DNA from: Telluribacter sp035998675
Lineage (GTDB): Bacteria; Bacteroidota; Bacteroidia; Cytophagales; Spirosomataceae
Direction of reading: 5' to 3'
Assembly (NCBI RefSeq): GCF_035998675.1
Contig: NZ_DASYHI010000018.1
Span: 1-64,000 of the forward strand
DNA: 64,000 nt
A program made the translations under genes and the position numbers. The notes under the pieces were generated by a model. That model saw only the letters and a program-made list of their open reading frames with translations. It ran no database searches and was not told where the DNA came from. This document shows positions 35,409-43,190 of the stretch, piece by piece (position 1 is the first letter of the stretch; each line of letters opens with the position of its first letter).

Positions 35409-35502
35409 GATTGTCCTGCGGACAATCACGCTCACCAGCTCGCACTATTTTTGCCATTGCTGGTGTTTCTCACCTGCAACTTTTCCCCAGGTACTTATTC
35501 GT
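35409..35502 (+). repeat. Dispersed hairpin repeat, copy 3, plus second hairpin
   Basis: GATTGTCC-TGC-GGACAATC (35409-35427) is a perfect hairpin. Then TTGCTGGTGTTTCTCACCTGCAA (35458-35480, quoted here as one stem-loop in two arms TTGCTGGTG / CACCTGCAA with TTTCT between) followed by CTTTTC matches copies 1 and 2 in opposite strand orientation, again reading as a terminator downstream of a gene (34797-35339). GTACTTATTCG (35491-35501) matches the GTACCTGATTCG of the other copies with one deletion. Confidence 0.6.
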
Positions 35503-35570
35503 CGGGAATAAAACCGGCAAAGGCGAAGAATAAATTCAACTTTCACCTTTTAAATTTGTGTATTCGATCT

Positions 35571-35783
35571 ATGGGAACAAACGAGTTAATTAAAGAAATA
35601 AAGAGGTTACCGATAAGCACAAGACTTAAGATCGTGGAGCAGACTTTAAAGTCCATCCGGGAGTCGGAAAACAAAATGCAGCTTGAAAAGGCTTCAGATG
35701 CCTTGTACGAGGATTATTCAACCGACAAAGAATTGACGGTGTTGACGGAACTTGACTTCGAGAATTTTTATGAAGCAAGGTGA
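35571..35783 (+). CDS. Antitoxin-like partner of the MazF/PemK toxin
   Basis: 70 residues from ATG 35571 (MGTNELIKEIKRLPISTRLK). The frame extends upstream to 35361 but that part crosses the repeat hairpins and has no protein character. It is helical and charged, ending DFENFYEAR, and overlaps the toxin start by 14 nt (35770-35783). This arrangement is that of small antitoxins of the DUF2281-like or ribbon-helix kind; the exact fold cannot be read from sequence. A TAAATTTG -7-like box lies at 35551-35558. Confidence 0.75.
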   Translation: MGTNELIKEIKRLPISTRLKIVEQTLKSIRESENKMQLEKASDALYEDYSTDKELTVLTELDFENFYEAR

Positions 35784-36114
35784 AGTATGGCTGATTAACC
35801 TCGATCCGACTGTTGGTTCTGAAATTAAAAAGACCAGACCGGCAGTAATTGTAAATGATAACGCACTGGGGAAATTACCCCTGAAAGTCATAGTACCATT
35901 GACGGACTGGAAAGACCGATACGATATAGCTCCCTGGATGGTAAAAATAATACCTGACAAGAGTAACAACCTTTCAAAACTCTCTGCAGCGGATTGTTTC
36001 CAGGTACGCTCACTCTCAGAGTTCCGCTTCACAAAGAAGTTAGGGAAGATAACAACTGGACAGCAAGAAGAAATCAGGGCCGGACTTGCTAAAGTACTCT
36101 CAATAAAAGAATAG
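35770..36114 (+). CDS. MazF/PemK-family endoribonuclease toxin
   Basis: 114 residues from MKQGEVWLINLDPTVGSEIKKTRP, the standard PemK/MazF opening; the longer frame to 35752 is unlikely because the antitoxin stop is at 35781. KTRPAVIVNDN, KVIVPLTDWKDRY and LSAADCFQVRSLSEFRF carry the conserved Arg/Thr/Ser surface that cleaves mRNA in the family. It overlaps its antitoxin gene, giving translational coupling. The module sits between a repeat hairpin and the Fic gene in the AT-rich island. Confidence 0.92.
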   Translation: MKQGEVWLINLDPTVGSEIKKTRPAVIVNDNALGKLPLKVIVPLTDWKDRYDIAPWMVKIIPDKSNNLSKLSAADCFQVRSLSEFRFTKKLGKITTGQQEEIRAGLAKVLSIKE

Positions 36115-36226
36115 AGAAAAACATGTTCTACTATTTGGTAAACGCCTGTCCAGCCGACGGCCTTATCCGTCGCTTACGCTACTCCGTTGCCAGCAAATAC
36201 GGAGAAGCACGGGCATCTGAATCTTT

Positions 36227-36784
36227 ATGAAGAATATAGATAAACTGAGTCTGGAAAATGCTTATCGTTTGTTTGAGTCAGGCGATATCGACAAAATTGA
36301 AATAGGTACTACCAAAGGTTTACAGAAAATACATAACTACCTGTTTAGCGGCCTTTTTGATTTTGCGGGACAAATACGTACAAAAAATATTTCAAAGGGC
36401 GGTTTCAGGTTTGCAAATGCTTTATACCTAAAAGAGATTTTGGTAAAAATTGAGCAAATGCCCGAAAGCACTTTTGAAGAAATTATTGCCAAATATGTCG
36501 AAATGAATATTGCTCATCCTTTCATGGAAGGCAATGGAAGAGTCATGCGTATCTGGTTAGATATGGTCCTGAAGGTAAGACTAAGAAAAGTAGTAAACTG
36601 GCAGTTTGTAGACAAAACACTTTACTTTCAGGCGATAGAAAGAAGCCCGGTTAACGACCTGGAACTACGAACGTTGCTTTCCGCCAACTTAACCGACCAA
36701 ATAAACGACCGGACCATTATTTTTAAGGGAATAGAGCAATCCTACTATTACGAAGGATACCAGAAAGAAGACGATGATGAATGA
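36227..36784 (+). CDS. Class III Fic-family AMP transferase (autoinhibited)
   Basis: 185 residues. The catalytic Fic loop is HPFMEGNGRVMR (about residues 97-108), with the His that deprotonates the target hydroxyl. The C-terminal helix contains SYYYEG (residues 172-177), the (S/T)xxxE(G/N) inhibitory motif that in class III Fic proteins such as NmFic blocks productive ATP binding in cis. No separate antitoxin (FicA/phd) is adjacent, which agrees with built-in inhibition. The start is MKNIDKLSLENAYRLFESG. Class III enzymes act on DNA gyrase or topoisomerase IV in known cases; the target here is unknown. Confidence 0.9.
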   Translation: MKNIDKLSLENAYRLFESGDIDKIEIGTTKGLQKIHNYLFSGLFDFAGQIRTKNISKGGFRFANALYLKEILVKIEQMPESTFEEIIAKYVEMNIAHPFMEGNGRVMRIWLDMVLKVRLRKVVNWQFVDKTLYFQAIERSPVNDLELRTLLSANLTDQINDRTIIFKGIEQSYYYEGYQKEDDDE

Positions 36785-36847
36785 TGGTTTAAGGCATAGT
36801 GGCAGAACGCCAGATGGTAAAAGCAAAATGTTAGGCCCCACCACTCA

Positions 36848-38032
36848 CTACCATTGTCCCCAAACCCCATGTAGCTTGGCCATAACATCCGTCTGCGGAA
36901 GCAGGTGCAGCCAGGAAGCCAGCAGCAGAGCAAGGGCCAGGTACTTTATCCTTTTGATTGAAATATAAGGAGCCATTCGGATCAGAACTCCCCAAAGGAC
37001 CAAAAAAGTAAAGGGCGAAAGCAGCCGGTAGCCGGGCGCATCGAAGGGACTAATCAGCCGGAGCACGAAGAGAAAAAGCAGGTAAGCCACCGCGGTCAGC
37101 CAAAAGTAAGGTACCTGTTCCGGCCTGTCCGTTTGATGAAATGTGCCTTTCCCGGAAATTACTTTACCCATCAGTCTCACCAGTACCAATTGAAGTATCG
37201 CCCCCAGCCAGAACAGTACATCACCCGACTCAAAGGTTGTATCGCGCAGCAGGAACAGTTCGTTGATTAGGCCTTGGGCAAACAGCAGAAGTACCTGTCC
37301 GGCCGCTTCACCGCCCGAAAGCCGGTCGCCCCCGTACCATTCACCTGACTGTACTTGATTAAGCCACAGGTACCCTATAAAGCCCAACGTCCACAGAAAA
37401 GCCATAAGAGCGGCATAAACGGCTTTTTGTCGTTGATTTTTTAGTAGCCAAAACAGAGCCATCGCCGCGGCCAGGGGTACGATAAATAGCCCCGCGTAGC
37501 GTACAAGCAGCAGGGCCAGACCTAGCGCGAGGGTCAGCAGGAAGTGGGTACCTTCAGAAAAAAAGTAATAGATCCAGACAAACAGCAACGTCAGGAAAAG
37601 CGGCTCCGACCAGGTGTGCGCCCACAACTTCACAAAAGGCCCCAGCAGCAGAAGCCCTCCCATGAGTAGTGCCTTTTTGGGCCCGTGTTTTCGTTGAATA
37701 AAACAAAGCAACCCGGCCGAAGCAAGTAGGTTAAGTACCTTGGAAGCCCACAGCACGGGTAGCTGGGTGAGGAAGGAAGTAGCGGCAATAAGAGCGGGAT
37801 AACCCAGGGGAAAGATACCGTTCCAGACCAGACGGTCGCCTTCCTCGTATACATACCCCTGCCCGCTGAGCAGGTATTGGGCCGAGGTCAGGTAGTAGCC
37901 CGAGTCAATGGTCGTGAAATGATTGGGATTAAATAGGGCCAGCACCCCCACCAGGCCCAACTGCCCCAGCCAAAGCAGCAACAGCGTAAAACGACCGGTC
38001 ATCTGGGCCTTTTTGGGAATAGAACCTACCAT
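36848..38032 (-). CDS. GT-C-fold membrane glycosyltransferase-like protein
   Basis: 394 residues with about ten membrane helices. The first luminal loop carries NPNHFTTIDSGYYLTSAQYLLSG, the DxxxY-type acidic motif of lipid-dependent GT-C enzymes, and WNGIFPLGYPALIAATSFL, typical of the PMT/ArnT/DUF2029 group. It is likely to transfer a sugar from a polyprenyl-phosphate donor outside the inner membrane, or to be an uncharacterised relative. It begins 3 nt after the C25 peptidase gene on the same strand, so the two are co-transcribed. Confidence 0.7.
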   Translation of the reverse strand: MVGSIPKKAQMTGRFTLLLLWLGQLGLVGVLALFNPNHFTTIDSGYYLTSAQYLLSGQGYVYEEGDRLVWNGIFPLGYPALIAATSFLTQLPVLWASKVLNLLASAGLLCFIQRKHGPKKALLMGGLLLLGPFVKLWAHTWSEPLFLTLLFVWIYYFFSEGTHFLLTLALGLALLLVRYAGLFIVPLAAAMALFWLLKNQRQKAVYAALMAFLWTLGFIGYLWLNQVQSGEWYGGDRLSGGEAAGQVLLLFAQGLINELFLLRDTTFESGDVLFWLGAILQLVLVRLMGKVISGKGTFHQTDRPEQVPYFWLTAVAYLLFLFVLRLISPFDAPGYRLLSPFTFLVLWGVLIRMAPYISIKRIKYLALALLLASWLHLLPQTDVMAKLHGVWGQW

Positions 38033-38035
38033 TGG

Positions 38036-41000
38036 CTACTGTTTTAGTATGCGTCCCTTTTGTACGTCGTTCCAGTCGCCGCCTGACAGTTCCATCCGGT
38101 ACAGATACAGGCCCGGCGGTACGCCCTGCAACCCCCAAAGCAGCTCATTCAGTCCCAGGTGTGGCTCTTTTTTCAGGGTAGCCACCTGCCTTCCGGTTAC
38201 GTCCATGATGTAGATGCGCCAGTGCTCCGGCGGGGCCGGGCCTTCCAGTTCTACCTGAAACTTCACCCACAGATTGGCCGGAACGGGCGACACGGTACTA
38301 CTGACCACACGGGTCGTGTCACTGACCCGGAACCCAACCCGGTAGGGAGCCGCGGCGTTGCCAGTCACATCCGTAGCCGACACGTGCAGGATATAGTTAC
38401 CCGCCGATAGGGGAGTCTCCGGCTTTATCCGTAGCTGAAAGTTTTGGGTAGCGACAGAGGACCATTCGGCCTGGTGAAGCCACAGCCGTTGGTACAGGCA
38501 AGTTGGACAGTCGCCCTGGAGCCACAACTGGATATTAGCCGTGTCTTTGCGGAGCAGTGTCTTGTTTTCATCCAGAATACGTACTTCAATCATGGGCCGG
38601 GGAGAAACGGCTTCGCCCTGCGTGGGGCGGCGGCCATCTACCATAACGTCCAGCACCGGCGGAGTACGGTCGGCCTCTACCCCAAAACTGATTTCAGCGG
38701 AGTTGTTGGAATAAAGCTGCTCGGCCAGTCGTAACTCGTTAAACCGGACCAGTACCCGATTCGGCCCCACCTTATTCAGGGTAGCCAGTGCCGGCTTTAT
38801 AGAAACCGTTGCGTTGGCGGGTACGGGAGCGATGCGGTACTTCTGTTCGTGCAGGCCAGCGGAACTTTGCTGCCGGACCACCACCAGCAGCGAGTCCTTG
38901 AAGGCGACGTCTGTTATATTCTGAAAAAAGATTTCCGGCTGCACCGTAGCACCTTCGGGTACACTGGCCGAGGGGCTACTTTTGATATAGGCAATACCTT
39001 CCGGTAAGGTGGCAGTGGCCAGTCCCTTCGGATTGTAGCTGAATGAACGGGGAAGGGAGGGTTGCTCGCCCGTGATATACACCCGCCAGTACACTGTTTT
39101 GGCTCCCTCGCCGGTCAGCGTTATGGGTAAAGTAGCGTGTACGTCTTTGCTCTGCACCGTTTCCCGACGGAAAGCCGCCGAACCAAAATCAGGACTAAGG
39201 TCCCATTCAAACACGACACTATACCCGGCGGATTGGTAAGGTACCTGCGCCACCAGGTTCATTGCAGGCATAACAAGCGTAGCATTGGGGGCCGGGAGCA
39301 GCGGTGTGGCCCGGCCTTCGGCTATGTATATTTCGGTGGTGAGCCGGTTGTTGTTTTCGTCGGCTTCGCTGATGCTGTTTTGAGGGTCCAGTACCAGTTC
39401 CCACTGCTCATCGCCCCCCAGCCCGTCTTTTATTTTAGGTACATAAATTGTCAGCGTATCGTACAGAAGCACTGCCTTCCGGCTAAAGGTATATTCACCC
39501 AACAGCGCGTTGTTTTGGCTCCGGCGGACCCGCAGGGTGTAGGAGGTACCTTCGGGGTAGCGGCCGTAGTTGGCTACTACCGCCTGCACCCGCAGCGAAT
39601 CGCTGGCCGCGTTGGGGGTACCACCTGTAGGGTCACTGATTTCGATGGTCGGTGTTTTCCAGGAATAATCCGGTAGCCGGGCCGGAAATATCCGGATAGC
39701 GGGGTCACCCTGTAGGGTCATTTGCTGAGCAGTGGCGCGGGCGTAAACCGACCCATCGTTTTGCATCAGCCTCCGGATGGTTTCCTGCTGAATAGTACCG
39801 AACGACTGGTTGATAAAAGCCTTGTCGGCCAGGACCTCGTAGAAAGTATTGGTATAGGCGATTAAGTTGCCGGTGCGGCCGTTGTGCGTATGGGCCACAA
39901 ACAGCACCGCTCCCCGCTCGGGCGCATTGACCCAGCGGGTACTGGTTGTTGTGGGGCCAAAGTAAAAATTGCCAAGGGCGCAGCCGTTCATAAGTACCGC
40001 CGGATACCGCTCTCTGTTCCGATAACCCAGGGCATCGTTAGTTGGGTCACCAAGCTCTATATCTGTAACCTCCAGACTCGAATGACCGAACATCGTCATC
40101 AGCGCTACGCCTTCGTTGATATGGGGAGCCAGGTTCAATCGCTCCACGGGTTCGTCGGTCTGTTTGGAAAGGGTTTTAAAAGAAGCCCCCAGGTAGGTAC
40201 TATCAACGATTTCCTTAAACTGATCCACAAAAGAGCGGAAGGTAGTAAGCTCGTTAAGAGAGCGACCGCCGCTCAGGTGCAGGATGTTTTTCCGCCAGGG
40301 TGCCAGGTCAGGCTGGGCCTCGTGCTGCTTTACTTTCTGGAGGTAGTCCCAAACGATCCGTCCGGTTACGGCCTGAAGGCGGCCAACGGGTACCAGCGGC
40401 ACATCAGCCGGAGCGTTGCCCAGCCCCATGCTCAGAGCAGCGTCAGAGCCGGGCCATCCGGTGGTAGGTACCATGTCCTGGTCGCGTACATTGGGCGCGT
40501 GGCGGCCTGCCTGCGGCTCGCGGGCCTGCCCGATCAGGAATACATGCTTTAGTTTTCCCTTTTCAGAAAGCCAGGTAATCAAACGGCGCATCCCGTGCGG
40601 TCCCGGCTCGCCGTAATTAAACTGGTCAAATACCTCCTGGGCGTTAAGTACAAGCGGGTAGTAACCTCCTCCGGCGGCTGAGGCCCGGTAGTTGGCGTAG
40701 GCCTGTACCGCATCAGCCACCTGAGTACCGGGTACCGGCTGGCGCAGCAGTGGGTGGGAAATAATAAGGAAGTCGGTCCGGGTAGCCTCAATGGCTTTGA
40801 AGCTGATTTGTCGCAGACCGGTAACACCGAAGGGCTGCTGAACGGCAAGTACCTGACGGCTGCCGGCCAGGGGAACCTGTACCTTACTGCCCGTGCCGGA
40901 GGCGGAAAGCAGCCGGGGCAGCGCCGGATCGGACACATCAATAAACCGGGGAGTACCCGTAGCGGTCACGTTAAAGCGGGCAGGGGCCCCACCGGACGGG

Positions 41001-41980
41001 AAGTGCAGCAGTTGTTGCGGTGTGGTAGCAGCTAACTGGCCCGCCCGCGGGTACAGAAGGTTCAGGTACCCTACCGAAATCTCTTCCCGTTCTATTTTCG
41101 GCACCACCGACACGACCAGCCCCGTGGCCGGTAAATCGCTGCCCGGCAGGGTGGCTTTGAACAGCACCGACTTATAACCAATCCAGGTGACTTCTCCCAG
41201 TTTTCGGACCGGTGCCTGGGCGGTACCCAGCCATACTTCGGCCCGGTGGTTGCGGTCGGTGTGGCTGGTTAGCAGTACTTCCAGCTGTACAGGTTGGGCG
41301 GAGGAGCTTTTGACTTCCGTAAGTGGTAGGGTAAAGGTTTTCCAGGTATCGGTTTTAAACAGGGTACTGGTCCAGCCTTCGCTGTAGTCGTAGGGGGTAA
41401 GGGCGGTGCCATTGTCATAGTTGCTCCCTTCGGGGTACAGGCGTCCGGCCGGGTAGTTCTCCCGGATAATATGGAGGTCCTTAGCCAGGTACTCATTCGT
41501 ACTACCGGTTAGGGAAGACTGAGGTACCTGGGCCATGCGTCGACCGGGCAGGCCGTCGGTACGCCAGGTAAGGAAGTAGGCGGCGGTGTCGGAGTAGAGG
41601 CTGTATTTTGTATGGGGCTGAGCTGCGGGAGCCAGGTAGAGGAGCGAGTCCAGGGTGCCGTCGTTTTTCTCCCCGTAAAATTCAATAAAATCAGTGGCGT
41701 CGAGTCGCCCGTCGGCTTCGCCGGTTACCGAAATGGCTACTTCCCGGCCGCGCCGAAACAACTGGAGCGAGCGGGCCGGCAGCGAAGCGAGCGGAATACC
41801 GGCGCGTTCCAGTTCGGCCGGGGAGAGGCGGTACCAGCCCGTCTGGACGACGGGGATTCGCAGGTACGTTTGCTGCGGATTGATCCATTCATTGCCGTAG
41901 GACGTTTGGGCCAATAGCTTTTCAGGAGCGAAAAGGAAAGCGACAAAGAGCAAAAAGGTACGTACTTGGGGTGGCCTCAT
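38036..41980 (-). CDS. porU2: Gingipain-like C25 peptidase, PorU2-type T9SS protein
   Basis: 1314 residues with a signal peptide (MRPPQVRTFLLFVAFLFAPEKLLA). An N-terminal beta domain has the ARSLQLFRRGREVAI segment seen in PorU relatives. The C25 catalytic region follows: MFGHSSLEVTD with His633 and VLMNGCALGNFYFG with Cys667, the usual His-Cys dyad. CARDB-like domains come next (VVANYGRYPEGTSY and EADENNNRLTTEIYIAEG), and a C-terminal domain with MDVTGRQVATLKK and GLYLYRMELSGGDWN. PorU removes the sorting signal of T9SS cargo; PorU2-type proteins are longer paralogues whose exact substrates are less clear. Confidence 0.8.
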   Translation of the reverse strand: MRPPQVRTFLLFVAFLFAPEKLLAQTSYGNEWINPQQTYLRIPVVQTGWYRLSPAELERAGIPLASLPARSLQLFRRGREVAISVTGEADGRLDATDFIEFYGEKNDGTLDSLLYLAPAAQPHTKYSLYSDTAAYFLTWRTDGLPGRRMAQVPQSSLTGSTNEYLAKDLHIIRENYPAGRLYPEGSNYDNGTALTPYDYSEGWTSTLFKTDTWKTFTLPLTEVKSSSAQPVQLEVLLTSHTDRNHRAEVWLGTAQAPVRKLGEVTWIGYKSVLFKATLPGSDLPATGLVVSVVPKIEREEISVGYLNLLYPRAGQLAATTPQQLLHFPSGGAPARFNVTATGTPRFIDVSDPALPRLLSASGTGSKVQVPLAGSRQVLAVQQPFGVTGLRQISFKAIEATRTDFLIISHPLLRQPVPGTQVADAVQAYANYRASAAGGGYYPLVLNAQEVFDQFNYGEPGPHGMRRLITWLSEKGKLKHVFLIGQAREPQAGRHAPNVRDQDMVPTTGWPGSDAALSMGLGNAPADVPLVPVGRLQAVTGRIVWDYLQKVKQHEAQPDLAPWRKNILHLSGGRSLNELTTFRSFVDQFKEIVDSTYLGASFKTLSKQTDEPVERLNLAPHINEGVALMTMFGHSSLEVTDIELGDPTNDALGYRNRERYPAVLMNGCALGNFYFGPTTTSTRWVNAPERGAVLFVAHTHNGRTGNLIAYTNTFYEVLADKAFINQSFGTIQQETIRRLMQNDGSVYARATAQQMTLQGDPAIRIFPARLPDYSWKTPTIEISDPTGGTPNAASDSLRVQAVVANYGRYPEGTSYTLRVRRSQNNALLGEYTFSRKAVLLYDTLTIYVPKIKDGLGGDEQWELVLDPQNSISEADENNNRLTTEIYIAEGRATPLLPAPNATLVMPAMNLVAQVPYQSAGYSVVFEWDLSPDFGSAAFRRETVQSKDVHATLPITLTGEGAKTVYWRVYITGEQPSLPRSFSYNPKGLATATLPEGIAYIKSSPSASVPEGATVQPEIFFQNITDVAFKDSLLVVVRQQSSAGLHEQKYRIAPVPANATVSIKPALATLNKVGPNRVLVRFNELRLAEQLYSNNSAEISFGVEADRTPPVLDVMVDGRRPTQGEAVSPRPMIEVRILDENKTLLRKDTANIQLWLQGDCPTCLYQRLWLHQAEWSSVATQNFQLRIKPETPLSAGNYILHVSATDVTGNAAAPYRVGFRVSDTTRVVSSTVSPVPANLWVKFQVELEGPAPPEHWRIYIMDVTGRQVATLKKEPHLGLNELLWGLQGVPPGLYLYRMELSGGDWNDVQKGRILKQ

Positions 41981-42021
41981 GGTTCAAAAATACGATAAAC
42001 TCCGCCACTACTTATTTTTAA

Positions 42022-42522
42022 TCAGCTATTTATTCCGTTCCGCACGTACTGATTCATCGAAAAAGCATAGGCGTGGTCGGCGTCGGCCTCGTGCCGCTCC
42101 GACTGGACCAGGTGCCAGTCCGGCCAGTTTATTTCCGGAAAAAAAGTATCTCCCTGAATATGCGCGTGCACAATGGTCAGGTACAGTTTGTGGGTTTGGG
42201 GAAGCAATTTTTCAAAAAGGCTTTCGCCACCCAGAATGAATACCTCCTCTTCCTCCCGGAGCAAATCAAAGGCTTCGCCCAGACTGCGTGCCTGTTCTAC
42301 GTTTTCGGGGAGGTCCAGGTCCGGTTGCGAGCTGAGTACCAGCGTACGGTAGGAAGAGTAAAGACCATCCTGCGATTCGAAGCTTTTCCGGCCCATCAGG
42401 AAAGGCTTTCCTTCGGTAACTTTTTTAAAATTGGCCCATTCGTCCGGAAGGTTCCAGGGGAGTCGGTTGTCCCGGCCAATGGTCCGGTTTTCGCTCATGG
42501 CCACGATGATTGATAATTGCAT
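42022..42522 (-). CDS. folA: Dihydrofolate reductase
   Basis: 166 residues. Typical DHFR landmarks in order: IIVAMSENRTIGRDNRLPWNLPDEWANFKKVT (Trp and Asp of the substrate site), LMGRKSFES, YRTLVLSSQPDLDLP, VFILGGESLFEKLLPQTHKLYLTIVHA and the TFFPEI segment. It reduces dihydrofolate with NADPH for purine, thymidylate and methionine synthesis. It stands alone on the minus strand. Confidence 0.96.
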   Translation of the reverse strand: MQLSIIVAMSENRTIGRDNRLPWNLPDEWANFKKVTEGKPFLMGRKSFESQDGLYSSYRTLVLSSQPDLDLPENVEQARSLGEAFDLLREEEEVFILGGESLFEKLLPQTHKLYLTIVHAHIQGDTFFPEINWPDWHLVQSERHEADADHAYAFSMNQYVRNGINS

Positions 42523-42665
42523 GAAGGCAGTTATAGTGCATGATTTCTGTATAAACCCCTGAATCGGGCCGTTGTTTGGGGGGCTGCCGTTATTTCTCCC
42601 CTAAAATTTACCATTCATCCTTTTATTTTTTCCGTTCATCCAAAGCAGCAAATTATTTTTACCTA

Positions 42666-42701
42666 GTACTTTGCATAACAAAGTACCTTTGCATACCTTT
42701 G
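42666..42701 (+). promoter_or_regulatory. PadR operator overlapping its promoter
   Basis: GTACTTTG (42666-42673), spacer CATAA and CAAAGTAC (42679-42686) form a perfect 8-bp inverted repeat. A Bacteroidota promoter overlaps it: TTG at 42671-42673, a 20-nt spacer and TACCTTTG at 42694-42701. A second TACCTTTG (42684-42691) lies in between. Binding by the PadR protein encoded at 42787 would block the -33 region. Confidence 0.7.
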
Positions 42702-42786
42702 TATTGTCGGAAGATCAAAAGGCCATTGATAAACCGATCATTTATTAGCCATGAAAATTTTAAAAAGTTAACCTTTTGGAAACGAA

Positions 42787-43152
42787 ATGAATATCGAAAA
42801 CGCCCAAGTGCAGATGCGCAAAGGAATCCTGGAATTCTGCATTCTGCACATCATATCGCGCGGTGAGGTATACGCTTCCGATATGCTGGACGAGCTGACC
42901 TCGGCCCGCATTATGGTGGTGGAAGGTACCTTATACCCGTTGCTGACCCGGCTCAAGAACGCCGGCCTCCTCGACTACAAGTGGGTAGAGTCCTCGTCGG
43001 GGCCGCCCCGTAAGTACTACGTACTGACCGATAGCGGAAAACAGTTCCTGGATGCCATGCAGGAAACCTGGCTTGATCTGTCCGACTCGGTACATACGGT
43101 GATCAGACGTACCGCCGAAGTACTGGAAAACCCCTCTACCAAAACATCCTGA
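42787..43152 (+). CDS. PadR-family transcriptional regulator
   Basis: 121 residues. The winged-helix domain reads MRKGILEFCILHIISRGEVYASDMLDEL, then VVEGTLYPLLTRLKNAGLLDYKW and ESSSGPPRKYYVLTDSGKQFL, as in PadR-s1 proteins. It lacks the long C-terminal vinculin-type domain. It is followed after 38 nt by the PspC-head GIN gene and is preceded by an inverted repeat over the promoter, so autoregulation of the operon is likely. The PadR/PspC/head-GIN set is recurrent in Bacteroidota. Confidence 0.92.
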   Translation: MNIENAQVQMRKGILEFCILHIISRGEVYASDMLDELTSARIMVVEGTLYPLLTRLKNAGLLDYKWVESSSGPPRKYYVLTDSGKQFLDAMQETWLDLSDSVHTVIRRTAEVLENPSTKTS

Positions 43153-43190
43153 CTCTTTGATTTCCTAATGATATAATTATCATTTCAATC

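Noticed and set aside
35361..35570. N-terminal extension of the MazF antitoxin
   Set aside because: The frame is open but crosses two hairpin repeats and has no protein-like pattern; the ATG at 35571 gives a compact antitoxin.
36120..36226. Possible fourth copy of the dispersed hairpin repeat
   Set aside because: GACGG/CCGTC and CTCCGT/ACGGAG hairpins and a GCCAGCAAAT segment are present, but it cannot be aligned to the stem consensus, so I keep it as unrelated hairpins.
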